IMG/VR virus record: IMGVR_UViG_3300001515_000210 | Location: 1 to 26,572 of that record | Strand: one strand, 5' to 3' | From: a virus | Length of the DNA stretch: 26,572 nt | Shown: positions 1 to 11,500 of the stretch, piece by piece | Position numbering within the stretch: the first letter of the stretch is position 1 | How the letters are laid out: every line of letters begins with the position of its first letter | Notes under the pieces: generated by a model | What the model was told of the DNA's origin: nothing | The model's input: only the letters and a program-made list of their open reading frames with translations | The model's database searches: none | Program-made: the position numbers and the translations under genes

Positions 1-1
1 C

Positions 2-208
2 GATGAGGGTTGGCACATCCCTAATATTATCTTTGAAAATATCAAGGCTGCAGAGTGTCAGATCTTTAAGAAGACTACACGTAATGGTCAAGACTCTATG
101 GAGTCAACTACAATTAAGGCTTATAACGTTGAGGTGTTACCTCCACTTACACAAGCTGAAATCGACAAGATTGCAATAAAGCAAAAGGCAACTAACTCAG
201 TAGGATAA
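2..208 (+). CDS. C-terminal end of a virion structural protein (5' end outside window)
   Basis: An open frame enters from the left edge, has no start in the window and ends at TAA 206-208, giving 68 residues. The visible part is a mixed-charge tail with no signal peptide, membrane segment or recognisable motif. It ends four bases before the next gene's ATG, and its stop region (GGATAA) also supplies that gene's ribosome binding site, so the two are probably one late operon. By position it parallels the gene before gp54 in N4. I do not recognise the family; the structural role is inferred only from neighbours. Confidence 0.7.
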   Translation, partial: DEGWHIPNIIFENIKAAECQIFKKTTRNGQDSMESTTIKAYNVEVLPPLTQAEIDKIAIKQKATNSVG

Positions 209-212
209 CAAT

Positions 213-1163
213 ATGGCAATAATCAATACTTCAGATTTAACGCAAGCTAGTGGCGTAACTACTAGTACAGACGGTAAATACACTGTAACGGGTACTGGAG
301 TATTTGATGACCTTATGGAGGCCGTTAACGCCCATCTAAGCGCCCAGTTTAGTTTAGGTAGACTAACAGGTACCGATTACGCTACGGTGTACTTAGGAGC
401 TATTCAGAGCTCTCTACAGAACTCTGTACAGTTTGTTTTAGGTAAGCAGCAAGCAGACAAGCAAGCTGACTTACTAACTAAACAAATTGTAACTGAAGAA
501 AAGAAAGCTACCCAACTATCTTTTCAGACAGTTAGCGGTGTCCAGTCTAGTGATGCTGACTTAGCCATTAAGCGCCAACAAGTTATTAATGAACATTTCC
601 AGAACGGAATGGAAGTTAATGAGTATCTCTGGGAGATTGAGTATGTAGGTAATCTAGGTAATACATATACGTATGTGACTATACAGAACTTGACTGAGAA
701 TGATGTCGTAGCCTTGATGACAGCTGATCCACATGACGCAGCTTACCCTGTAGTTAACGCTGTGACTCTTAACCAGACTAACAACTTACAACATAAAGGT
801 GTTTCATTATCAGCTACTACAATTGCTAAGACACAGGAAGAGGTTGATTTACTTAAACAGAAACGTATTACTGAGCATGCTCAAACCTTGACGGGTAATA
901 CTGATGCACAGACTATTCATGTCGACAGCATCATGGGCAAACAATCATCATTGTTTACTCAACAAGCTCAAGGTTTTGTGAATGATGCTAAAAACGCCTT
1001 TAATAGGAACGTTGCAGATATCATCAAGATGCAGATCAACACTGCTGGCGACTTTGATGCAGATATGTACCTGGATGTAGGGCATTTACTCGACATCTAC
1101 CCTGATGATGCAAATGTAGCCCCTTCGTCTAAGGAAACATCTGACACTGTAACCACTGCATAA
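213..1163 (+). CDS. Virion structural protein, N4 gp54-like by position
   Basis: 316-residue soluble protein. The ATG at 213 follows a GGATAA ribosome binding site. Residues about 30-130 form a mostly helical, Gln/Ala/Lys-rich segment (DLMEAVNAHLSAQF, TDYATVYLGAIQSSLQ, QQADKQADLLTKQI) of a kind I recall from phage virion proteins that pair with giant internal proteins. The C-terminal part has further helices and an acidic, Ser/Thr-rich tail. There is no enzyme motif or membrane segment. It sits between an upstream structural gene and the membrane-segment virion protein. In N4 the gene at this place encodes a virion protein of similar mass. The structural role is inferred from context and composition; the exact function is unknown. 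Confidence 0.65.
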   Translation: MAIINTSDLTQASGVTTSTDGKYTVTGTGVFDDLMEAVNAHLSAQFSLGRLTGTDYATVYLGAIQSSLQNSVQFVLGKQQADKQADLLTKQIVTEEKKATQLSFQTVSGVQSSDADLAIKRQQVINEHFQNGMEVNEYLWEIEYVGNLGNTYTYVTIQNLTENDVVALMTADPHDAAYPVVNAVTLNQTNNLQHKGVSLSATTIAKTQEEVDLLKQKRITEHAQTLTGNTDAQTIHVDSIMGKQSSLFTQQAQGFVNDAKNAFNRNVADIIKMQINTAGDFDADMYLDVGHLLDIYPDDANVAPSSKETSDTVTTA

Positions 1164-1172
1164 CTTAAAGTT

Positions 1173-3485
1173 ATGGGATGGAACCCTTTTAAAACTACTA
1201 GAACTTATCAGTACTGGAATGTAGTGACTACACCTCTAACGGATGATGCTCTTCCTGATGGGTATCATGACTTTGCAATTATTAATGAAGCTGTTAATGG
1301 CATTGACTACTTTAAGAGTTTAGAATACCTAGAATATAATGCAGGCAGTAGACGTAAATATAGACAGTTAACTAAGAAGTTCGCTACTAAGGATTACTAC
1401 GAGGGTTTTGCTGAGATTAACATAGGTAACAACTATGTCCCTGCTAGCTTAGTTAAAGCTAGAATTAATCCGAGCAACCCTAGTGCAGTAACTATTCTTA
1501 ATAGCTCTGTTATTGACTTAGATTATGCAGAGTGGGTGTCTGCCTATTTAGTTAATGAGTTTAATCTAGATACCTCTACAAATACATTTAGAAGGGACAA
1601 CGTAGAGTTCTATGTAGATCTCACTACAGCTGATGATGTAGCTAACACTGTTGAGGTTACTAACACAGTAACAAGTAATTCTTATACACTCGACTTACCT
1701 CCAGAGCCTCTAGGCTCTGCTTACAATGTTACTTACACTGTAGATATAGCTACTCCAGATGGGCCTAAAGCATCCTCTACACGTACTTGGACTTATGATA
1801 TAGGTTCAGGGGTATACCCAGAACTGGATACGTATACTACTCTTCCGGAAAATGACCCTACGGTATTTCAGATAATGCCACCACTAGATATACGCAGAGA
1901 TGGTAAATACCTCCATGATGATGAAAATAGACATAAGGATTATGATGACTACGCAAATTTCTTAGGAATTAACTCTAAGGATCTTGCTGAAGCTTTTGCA
2001 GAGCACCCTGATATGGATAAGTTAGATCATGTCGCAGTTAGTCAAGGAGTAGACCTAAAAGCTAAAGATAAGCATAGCTTAAAATACTGTATAGAATTTA
2101 TTACTAAGCTTAAAGCTTTAGCCGATACACATACCTTTAACTATGAAGTAGATGGTGCTAATGACAATATCGTAGGCAGTTTCAATACTAGATCTACTAG
2201 AGGTTTTACAGTCGAGCAAGATATAGACAGTCTTCCTGTATATGTCATGGAACAGAGTAACGTAGCCACAGAGCTTATAGATGTAACAGGAATAGATTTA
2301 ATTGTCTCCTTCGATGAATCTGCATATGGTTTAAGGTACTCTCATATTGACATACAGCACCATAGTAAAGCTGATGTAGACTCTAATAGTGTATTAAAAG
2401 GGGTACGTGAGGATCCTATTAACTTACGGGAGTATGGTAGGTTACAGGGGCCAACTACATATAAGTCTATACAAGGGACCCTTGATCTAACATCAACTAT
2501 AACAGGTATTGATATACCTGATGAGATACGTGATTTCCTGAATATAGCCTATGAAAATGCGTTGAATGCTACAGTATCTACTATGACTTACTATAAGATC
2601 AATGCAGATGGTAGTGTAGATAGTTATATGATAGTTAGCCCTGTTATAACACACTATGTTAGAGACGTTCAATCACAACAACACAAGATAGTATACATAG
2701 ACCTAACTTCAGATGACGGAGGTGTATATCTACCCTTAGATTGGCGTATTATTAAGTCCTATAATAACCAAGCAATGACTTCTATAGCTACTAGTAGCTT
2801 ACACCTAGAAATGTATTATGCATTCTGGGAACAAAAGGAAGAGTGGGATTTTCAATTTATTATCCTCGTGCTTACTATTATAGTAATAATACTCTCTGCA
2901 GGTACAGCCGCCCCCGCTGCGGGAAGTGCGAGTGCGGCCGCTGGAGGAGGGGCAGCTACCGCAGGAACAGCTTACTTAAGTGCTACTGCTGCCACGTTAG
3001 CAGCTACATTAGGTATAACTGTGTCTACCGCTTACGTAATCATAGCAGTTGTACTCTTAGCTTCTATGGGAGTATTTGGTGAAGATTACGTAGTCTTAGG
3101 CCAGGTAGGTATGTTGCTGATTACTATGGGTACCAGTGGTTCTACTCTAGGTGCTAATTCGTATACAGCTATGCTAGCTTTAGATGTAGTAAACATTATG
3201 AACACTTACAAAATGCAGCATCTTATCAGTGATGCAGAGCAAATGGCTTCAGCTACTATAAGCCAAGGATTACTAATAGAGGAGTTGCAAGATGACCTAG
3301 ATGCTGAGTATGAAGCTTCTGGTTACTACTATAGTGCGATTAATAGACGCTACGTTCAACAAGGTTTACTTAATATTCAGAAGGTAGATACTTTCGATCC
3401 TATGCCTTCTGCACAGTACTTCCAGAGGGTATTGAAAACAACTTCACCTAGACACACTTATAGACTACAATACAATTACACATAA
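1173..3485 (+). CDS. Large virion protein with C-terminal membrane segments
   Basis: 770 residues. The N-terminus (MGWNPFKTTRTYQ) is short and basic, and most of the chain is soluble and beta-rich. Residues about 560-640 are strongly hydrophobic: one helix around 562-578 (FIILVLTIIVIILSAG), an Ala/Gly-rich low-complexity linker (about 579-610), and a second helix around 615-635 (AYVIIAVVLLASMG). After this comes a helical Gln/Glu-rich C-terminus. The ATG at 1173 has only a poor Shine-Dalgarno sequence 9 bases after the previous stop, so translation may be coupled. A virion protein with buried hydrophobic helices next to the vRNAP gene suggests a role in forming the DNA ejection channel. That is inference; it parallels N4 gp53 in order and size. 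Confidence 0.65.
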   Translation: MGWNPFKTTRTYQYWNVVTTPLTDDALPDGYHDFAIINEAVNGIDYFKSLEYLEYNAGSRRKYRQLTKKFATKDYYEGFAEINIGNNYVPASLVKARINPSNPSAVTILNSSVIDLDYAEWVSAYLVNEFNLDTSTNTFRRDNVEFYVDLTTADDVANTVEVTNTVTSNSYTLDLPPEPLGSAYNVTYTVDIATPDGPKASSTRTWTYDIGSGVYPELDTYTTLPENDPTVFQIMPPLDIRRDGKYLHDDENRHKDYDDYANFLGINSKDLAEAFAEHPDMDKLDHVAVSQGVDLKAKDKHSLKYCIEFITKLKALADTHTFNYEVDGANDNIVGSFNTRSTRGFTVEQDIDSLPVYVMEQSNVATELIDVTGIDLIVSFDESAYGLRYSHIDIQHHSKADVDSNSVLKGVREDPINLREYGRLQGPTTYKSIQGTLDLTSTITGIDIPDEIRDFLNIAYENALNATVSTMTYYKINADGSVDSYMIVSPVITHYVRDVQSQQHKIVYIDLTSDDGGVYLPLDWRIIKSYNNQAMTSIATSSLHLEMYYAFWEQKEEWDFQFIILVLTIIVIILSAGTAAPAAGSASAAAGGGAATAGTAYLSATAATLAATLGITVSTAYVIIAVVLLASMGVFGEDYVVLGQVGMLLITMGTSGSTLGANSYTAMLALDVVNIMNTYKMQHLISDAEQMASATISQGLLIEELQDDLDAEYEASGYYYSAINRRYVQQGLLNIQKVDTFDPMPSAQYFQRVLKTTSPRHTYRLQYNYT

Positions 3486-3498
3486 TAGGAGACCAATT

Positions 3499-3942
3499 AT
3501 GGCATTCAATCAAAACAAATTTAATAATTATTGGGGCGGTACGAACGCTAACGCCTTACAATTAGCAAACAGACAACAATTTATGGGGTTAGGGTCAGAT
3601 CAAAACTCATTCCTGGATGGCAGCTTTGTGGATAGTAATAGTTTAAACCAAGACTTTGATTTTGGGTTCAATAAGGGTACACTTGACGCAGGTACAGCAG
3701 CATTAGGTTGGTGGCAGGGTATGGAAGCTACCAAAGCAGCTGAAAAACGTAATCGAATTACTGAACAACAGTTAGCTCAAAATGCTAAGTCTTTTGATAT
3801 TAATGCAGGCTTACAGTTAGCTACTATACGAGAGGTCGAAGATAAACGTAATGCTCACGCTGGTGGTTTCTTAAGTGAGAGCCAACGTTCAAACAGATTC
3901 AGAGATTATGATTTAGAAAAACTTAGTGTAGCTAATACTTAG
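3499..3942 (+). CDS. Small virion protein, probably internal
   Basis: 147 residues with a clear AGGAGA ribosome binding site before the ATG at 3499. The N-terminal half is rich in Asn, Gln, Gly and aromatics. A short Ala/Gly-Trp stretch lies near residues 63-75 (GTAALGWWQGMEA), and the second half is helical and charged (AAEKRNRITEQQLAQ). This layout, a small Asn/Gln-rich protein with a central apolar patch and an amphipathic C-terminal helix, resembles small internal or ejection proteins of podoviruses. It lies immediately before another helical virion protein and the vRNAP. It is close in size and place to N4 gp52. I recognise no defined domain. Confidence 0.6.
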   Translation: MAFNQNKFNNYWGGTNANALQLANRQQFMGLGSDQNSFLDGSFVDSNSLNQDFDFGFNKGTLDAGTAALGWWQGMEATKAAEKRNRITEQQLAQNAKSFDINAGLQLATIREVEDKRNAHAGGFLSESQRSNRFRDYDLEKLSVANT

Positions 3943-3950
3943 GAGTAGTT

Positions 3951-5549
3951 ATGTATAACTGGAAGAATGTACAGTACGCAAATAGCTCAGGCATTCTTAA
4001 TGCTATGAATGATTCAGATAAGTTGGCTAACGCAGGTAGACAGCAAATTTTAGACTCTATTACAGGCTTCGGTGACGACTACTCTAAGTTACAAACAGAT
4101 AAAGCTACTGCAGCTATTATGGGTGCAAATACCCAAGAGGAAGCTAAAGCTCTATACACTGACTACTCTACACAAGGCAATGGTTTTATAAATAATGATA
4201 CTTTAGGTCAGTCATTTAAAGAACAAAATCAAACGTTTAGAGACATAGCTACACATGAAGACTTGTTAGCTTCTAATTTACAAGCCCGTGAACAAACAAC
4301 GCAAGCTATGCAGATTGCTGAAGAACAACGAGCTATATCTCTAGAGCAGTTAAACTTAGATGCAGAAGCTACAAAACAAACAACTGTAAATGCAAAACAA
4401 TCTAATTCGATTAGGGCTGAACAGAGACCTTATTTATTAGATAAGCTTAAATTAGATAATAAAGCAACAGACCAAAAAGTCTTAACTGCTATGCAAACGT
4501 ACAACTACAATAATAAAAAGAATCCGTTGGAGTTAGCCAAATTTCTTGTAAATATAGATCACGATAAACTAAATTTAAGTCGTGATGAAATTAAAAAAAC
4601 TGCAGAAGTCGCACAAGTAAATAGAGAAAATTTTGTTAATGCTAGTTTATCTGGTCTGACGGAAAATAATAATTACCAGAATGCAGACATACTTAAGCAA
4701 CTGACACAGGGAGCAGTAGCTACAGGCGTTAAAGATAAGGCATTCTACAATCAACTTAATGCGTACAAGTTAGACCACCTAAGAACAACATCGCCTAAAT
4801 TTGATTTAGGTAGTGAAAACATTACAGAACAAGATCTTATGGAGGGTGTTAGGTTAATAAATGAAGCAGCAGCTAGTTTTCCTGGTGCAGATACTGAAGC
4901 TAGAAAGATGTTTGTTAACCAACTTATGGAAGACTCAGGTCTTAAATCAATTAAGTCACGTTTAGACGCTGTTAAGACCTTCGATAAATACAAGAAAGAA
5001 AAGGCTGTTGATACATTTGCAGAGATTGAGGTTAAAAAAGCTGAAAATCGCGCTAAGAATGGTGTTTCAAACTGGGGTTCTAGTAATAAGCAATGGGATA
5101 AATCTAAGACTATTGATTTCTTCACTAAAAACTACGCTACTGTTTCTAATGAATGGTCTCCAAATGCTAGCCCAATAACTAAGTTCTTTGAAGTTCTAGA
5201 TAGAAACCTATTCGCTGTTAGAGCTGGACATGTTGAAGAAACTGTAAAAGATGGTGTTACCACTCCAGGTGATACTCAGTACACTGTAGCTGAGAGAAAC
5301 AGAGCTTACTACATCTTAGCTAACATTGTTAGATTTGATGAAGCTGGTGCAGATGAGTTCCATCTAGGTGATCAATCAGGTGATTCTGGAAATACACTAG
5401 TACCAGGTGGTGAAGGTTCTATCAGCGATGTCGCAAGAAGTGATTGGGAAGATATCCTAAGAGCTAATGGCTTTAAACGTGATAGTGAGGTTAACAAGGC
5501 ATCTACAGGCAGCTTACAAAACTATTATAAAAGATTCAACTCTAATTAA
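3951..5549 (+). CDS. Helical virion protein upstream of vRNAP
   Basis: 532 residues, starting at ATG 3951 with an AGGAG ribosome binding site that overlaps the previous gene's end. The protein is hydrophilic, Gln/Lys/Asn/Ala-rich and almost entirely helical, with likely coiled coil between about residues 100 and 175 (EEQRAISLEQLNLDAEATKQ). There are no membrane segments or catalytic motifs. It sits directly before the giant vRNAP gene, 22 bases away, in the place of N4 gp51. Coiled-coil-rich proteins here in podoviruses are often core or ejected proteins; that role is inferred from context, not from a recognised domain. Confidence 0.6.
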   Translation: MYNWKNVQYANSSGILNAMNDSDKLANAGRQQILDSITGFGDDYSKLQTDKATAAIMGANTQEEAKALYTDYSTQGNGFINNDTLGQSFKEQNQTFRDIATHEDLLASNLQAREQTTQAMQIAEEQRAISLEQLNLDAEATKQTTVNAKQSNSIRAEQRPYLLDKLKLDNKATDQKVLTAMQTYNYNNKKNPLELAKFLVNIDHDKLNLSRDEIKKTAEVAQVNRENFVNASLSGLTENNNYQNADILKQLTQGAVATGVKDKAFYNQLNAYKLDHLRTTSPKFDLGSENITEQDLMEGVRLINEAAASFPGADTEARKMFVNQLMEDSGLKSIKSRLDAVKTFDKYKKEKAVDTFAEIEVKKAENRAKNGVSNWGSSNKQWDKSKTIDFFTKNYATVSNEWSPNASPITKFFEVLDRNLFAVRAGHVEETVKDGVTTPGDTQYTVAERNRAYYILANIVRFDEAGADEFHLGDQSGDSGNTLVPGGEGSISDVARSDWEDILRANGFKRDSEVNKASTGSLQNYYKRFNSN

Positions 5550-5571
5550 AAATTTCAACTAAGGACATAAC

Positions 5572-8500
5572 ATGGCTATATATGCTGGCGAAGACCAATT
5601 TAAAGGCTTCGATGAAGTTATACGTAAGAAACGTAGTGATATAGCCAAAAAGTCAAAAGAGAAACAAGAACGAATAAGCCAAGGCAATGTCCCATTCTTA
5701 GATGAATGGAATACTACTAATGCTACGTTTGATGACATGGCAGGCAAAGGTACTGATGCTGACTCTGGATATCTAACTACAGATGAAGGTGTTTCTTTCG
5801 GTGCTCGTGCTAATGATATCGATACTGCAGAGCACAGTGCTTACCGCAACGAATCTACATTAAGACCCTACCAAAAAGAACACTACGCTAGATTATGGGA
5901 CATAGATGTTAGCCAAGTTAACAGTGCTATGGTCTATGAGATGGGTAAGAAAGCAGACGTTAAGTTCAATGCTTTAGCTACAGAAGGTCAAGGTGTTTAT
6001 GACGCTGAAATGGGTGTTGTGGAACGCTCAGACTATGAAGGTATGGAGCCTCAATGGTACCTACCTGAAGTTGATGTTTCATACGATCCAAGTGATATGA
6101 AACGTGCCGGTTCTAAGCGTGTAAAGAGTACATTATCTAACCCAGAAACAGGTGTAGATTTATACGCTGCTATGAATACACCTGAGTTTAATACCAGATG
6201 GTTCGACAACAACGATAAACAAACAGCTATTCGTGAATCGTATGAAGCTACGAATGGCAATAAGTACGAAGAGTTTAAGAAGGGTTACGATATACCCACT
6301 GTTGCATCAAAGCGTATGCTCGATGTAGACAAGAGAGCTAGTTACGCACGAGCTATGGGCACCCCAATGCCTGAAGAACAAACTGCAGAGATTCCCAAAG
6401 ATGTTAAGGCAGCTGGTAGAGACGGGCAGGTTAATATAGTAACTGGTAAGAACAGTTTCTCTGTTTACTACCCAGCACGAAAAGACAAAGTAGGTTTCTA
6501 CAAAACAGAATTAACACTTGAAGAAGCTCGTTGGTACAAGCAAGAAATTGAAGCTAACCCAGATGCAGAAGCAGATGTTAACTCATGGACAAATGTAGGT
6601 AACGAACTAGCTTCAGGCGGAGTATCTGTAAATCAAGGATTCAAAAGAGCTCTAGATGATGGACCACTAACAAAGTTAGAAGGTGTAGATCAATGGAACC
6701 AATTAGTAGGTACACACACTAACTGGTGGCAATCCCCACAGAATAGAGATTTAAAAGCGCTAGGCCACACCGGTGACTCCAAGGTCATTACTGAAAACGA
6801 TGTGATCTCTAAAGAAGACCAAGCTAACCATAGAGCCATTGAAACTAAATTGGCATTAGGTGATCAACTATCAGAAGATGAAATACTGTTCAGTCAACAA
6901 CCTAAGTTTACTTACTTATCAAGCTTAGACTCTAAAGTAATTAACAGAGTAGCTAGAGACAATAAGTCATTAGCTAAAGAAGCTGAAGCTGCCAGTAAAG
7001 TTAACCGTAGACAGTCAGGATTTGAAAAGAAAGTAGCTGAGAAGATTTACGATGATAGTGGTTGGGATTACTTAGTATATTCTTTACAGAATCGTAAAGT
7101 ATCTGCTGTACATAGCTTAGTTGAATCTGCAGCATTCATGGGTGAATTAATGATCCCTTATGTAGGTGTAGCTGCTGCTATTGCATCTGCGCAAGAGAAC
7201 TTCAAGCGTGAGTACACAGACATACATGGTGAGGTCCCAGAGGGATCTGATTTAGCATTATTAAACTCTATGGCAGTAGTTAGTATCGCTGCAGAGAAAT
7301 TGGGTGTTAAAGCCATTACAGGCAGGCTTCCAAACCTGACTACATGGGTAAGTGAAATAGGTATTAAGAATCCTCTAGTATCTATGGTAGTTAAACCTGT
7401 TGCAGCAGTACTTGTACCTGCGACTATTGAAGGTATTTCAGGTCTAACGTCTACTACTGCTGAGACTATTGCTAAGCATGGTATCCAGGAAGACGGTAGT
7501 GTAGTAACACCTACTGGTTTTGAAGCTAGTGAAGGTTTCGTTAATGAAGCTATGGGTGGTCTTTCAATCTCAGCTCCGGTATCTGCAATTAAAGCAGCTA
7601 AAAACACTATCTCACCTAGTCTTAAGACTACGGTAGACAAGATAGCTAAACGTGCTGAAGTATTAAAAGATGAGACACTAAGTGACAAGCAAAAAGTTAA
7701 CGTTGAAAAGTCTAGAGATAAGTTAGTCGATAAATTAATTTCCAAACGTGGCGATAAGATAAAAGCATTTCAACCTAAGTATGGTGATGCTAGAACTGAG
7801 TGGATGGATATAGACGCGTATTTAGACGAAATAAACGTATTAGCTATTGCAGAGAAGTCTTTAGATAAAAAAATCCTAGACACTACCCATGTAGCTAATC
7901 TAAGTTATGCTTTATTGGAGACATTAAAGCAAGGTAATAGTCAGACAGACATTGACTTTAGGTTAATTAAAGGCCTCGAGAGAGGTATCAAAATGTATGA
8001 GCAGCAGATTGAGCTTGATAGAGCTCTTGCTACTGCTGGCAACTTTACATCAGCGAATGCAAAATCAGTAGACACAGTAAATGCAGCCAAAGAACGTGTT
8101 AGATCCTTTGAGCAGGATAATGCAAATATTAATATTAAGTACACTACTGAAGACTTTCAAGAACGTATTGATAAAGAGCCACATAAAGAGGGTTTATTCA
8201 CTACTCAACGTGACGAACATATTGCTACAATCAAAGAAGATTTACAGCAAGCTCTAGACACTATCGGCGAAAACATCGAAGTGGGTCTTAAAGCAAAAAC
8301 TGACACTGTCCAGAAGTCTAAAGAGACTAACAGGCTAAACTTTTCAGCTGTAACTGGAATGGATGTTAAATCCACGGATTACAACCCATACACTTCTGTG
8401 TTAACTATATTAAGTGAAATGGATAACAATAAGGCTATAGGTGCTGACACTGCCATTAGCTTGTTAAAGCACCACAAGAACCTTAAGACAGTTGTTGCTG

Positions 8501-11500
8501 GAATGAAAAGAGAAGGCAAAACAGACGCTGATATCCAAGACTACGTAGATATCCTAGATGAATCACAATATGTGTTAGAAGATATAGCTGCTGAACAGGT
8601 GACACGTTTAAAAGATGGTTCTGCCGATAAACTAAATCCTAATGACTATGTACTTCAATCACTAAATATCAATGAAATTGATGTTACAGCCCTTGATGAA
8701 CTTGCAAATAAATCTGAAGAGCTTACTACTGAACAACAGGCTTTATTAAAGTCCCAAAAGAAGCGTTTAGATTTAGATAGTAACCGTGATAAGACTACTG
8801 AAATAGTTAGTCATGAGATTATAGATGCTGAATCAGGTATTAATCAAAGTTTCGACATGTATGCTAATCAGGCAGACGAAGGTACAGCAACTAAGCGAGT
8901 ACTTAATCGCTTAGATAATTTTGTTAAACACATGAATACTAAGGCTGAAGTTCTAACTAAAGCTCTAGAAACTTCTAAAGAAGATGGCGTTGCTATTGTT
9001 TACGTTAACAAGACTGATTTAACTGCTGAACCTCTTATTATGAGAGATGGTGAAGCACTTCCTAAAGATGTTGTATTGACAGATGCTCAGGACTTTAATA
9101 AATCTAAAAGTCATTACGCCATATCTCAAACAGATACAAACAAAAAGTTTCTTTCAGATTACAGTAAACCTTTTGTAGAGTCCGTACAGAATGAAGCAGC
9201 CTATGGTATGGCCACTCAAGAAGTGATTACACAGGTTGTCGCAGCTAAAGAACAAGTTAAATTAGATCCTAATAACTACACATCTGCTGATGAAGCCAGT
9301 ATTACAAACCTGTTAAAGGAACAAAAAGATAATATAGGTAGTTTAAGTGACATAGGTAAAGCTAATACAGAATCTAGTAACTCTGATAATGTAAATGACG
9401 TTGATAAGATAGTAGCAAATACCTCTAATAAAGGTAAAGTTGAAGACGAAGCCGGGCAGACGGAGTCTGTAAAGGATGAGACTTCTAAAAGTGTGGAAGA
9501 AGATACTATTATGTTCGGTACTGATCCTGAAACTTCTACAGCCAAAGGTATTAGTAAAGATTTAGCAGCAGCTGTGACTATTAAGTACGTAGATAACATT
9601 ACTTCATCTGTTGATGGTAAACGACGTATTGGTGCGCAAGCAGATAGAAAGAATAACCAAATACTTATAGATAAAGCTGAGCTTAAAGCTACATTTGATA
9701 GAAAGGCTTGGACTAATCCTAAGATGGAAGGTGTTACCCCGTATGCTGAAGATGCGTTTAAGACGTATGAAGAATGGGAAACGTTTGTTGTAGCTCACGA
9801 AAGGGCCCATTTCACTGAAGCTAATTTAAAACGCCCTCAAGGACATAAAAGGGAAAACCATGCTAATGCTGTAGCTATGCGTGAAGTTACCCGTATGCGC
9901 AAAGCTGTTAAGACTAAGTCAGTAACTAAAGCTAAGCCTGTCCCTGTTGTACAACAAGAGTTAGAATCAGAAGTAACCTCTGAAACTTTTGTAGTTGGTT
10001 TAACTGGTGACACTATCTTGTCTAATAACATACAAGAATTTGTCCCTGTATTTAAAACCAAGGGAGGCAATGCTGCTAACTTACTTGAAGTTAAAGATAA
10101 GAAACGGGAAGTGGTACGAGTATTTACTCCTACAGGTGAAGTAACAGCTGACACTATTAAAACGCAAGCAGAAAATGCAGTGGCTAAAGTCAATGAAACC
10201 AGATTATCTAATAATATGGAGCCTATTGTTGCTAGCCCAGAGTATATTGAAACATTAACTGAAACTTTCAAACAGTTTAAGGAAATCTATAAGACAGCTA
10301 ATTTAGATTCTAAAGGCAACAAGAAACCTATCAGGCACAAAATTAATGAAGAAGAGGGTGTTAGCTCCAGTAATATATTAAACATATTACATATTGTTGA
10401 CCCTAGAGGTGTTGAGACTTTACCTGATGAGGTATTGTTTGCTTTAGCTACACAGGCACTGGCTTTCATTAGTACAGATGCTTCTGCTATTAAAAATTTA
10501 GATGACGTAATGGTTAAGCGCGTACTAGGATTAAATCAAAAAGACAAATTGACTAACCAAGAAAGATCCACCATTAAAATGATAGGTATACCTATTTATA
10601 TGATGCACACAGACATAGGTGCAAACGTGCTTAATGCTCTAAATGTCAAAGCTGTAAATAAACGTAGTGAGGAACTTAAAGACTACCCTCTATCGCCACT
10701 AGAATTACAAGATACTTTATCTAATGCCTTAGGCATCTTAGCAATAACTTTGTTATCTCAAGTAGATGCTTCAAGCATTCTACCTAAACGTATATCTAAA
10801 CAAGCTAGCTCTCAACCGTTTGTTATATTAAGACATGGTAAACCTGTCATCAAAAAACGAACAGAGGGTAATAATGTATTCCTTGGTGATAAAAATGTAA
10901 ATACTATTCAATCCAATGCTAAACCAAAAGGTATCAACCCTAAAGAACATGCTGAAGCTTTAAAATTCTTACGAGGTGAGGTAGAGCATTTAGAAGCAAT
11001 TACAGGAATGGTGGTTAGTAAGTCGGGTGTGTATTCTGAGCCATTAAAAGAAGTACAAACCAAGGTAGCCGGAAGCTTATCAGCAGTATCAACTGCAGAT
11101 CAAAAATTGATACGCAAACTACAAGATACCCCACAGACAGGAATGAAAGGCCCATTACGTCTATGGCGAGCACTATCTATAAAACAGAAGGAAGATATAG
11201 CCGGTGTAGTGAATAAAGATAGTGAACACTGGGATCGAAGGGACTCTTTTGAAGCAGCTAATTCAGCATTAAGAGCTGAAATTGAAGCTATGGATGAGTA
11301 TGCTGATGGCATATTCTACTACAAGTACGGCGTACAGAAGCAAGGCCGTATGATGATTAAGAGTGCAGGTATTAATCCGATGAATAGTAAGATTCATAGA
11401 CACTTAGTAGCAGCACTATCTAACCCTACTGTTGTAGATACACCAAGATTGCGTAATGCATTTAAAGTTGCAGTAGCAGCTGCATTTGGAGCACCTATTG

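Noticed and set aside
2843-3082. 79-codon + strand frame inside the 770-residue gene
   Set aside because: It is an off-frame reading of the Ala/Gly low-complexity and membrane segment, rich in Tyr, Arg and Cys, with no supporting start context.
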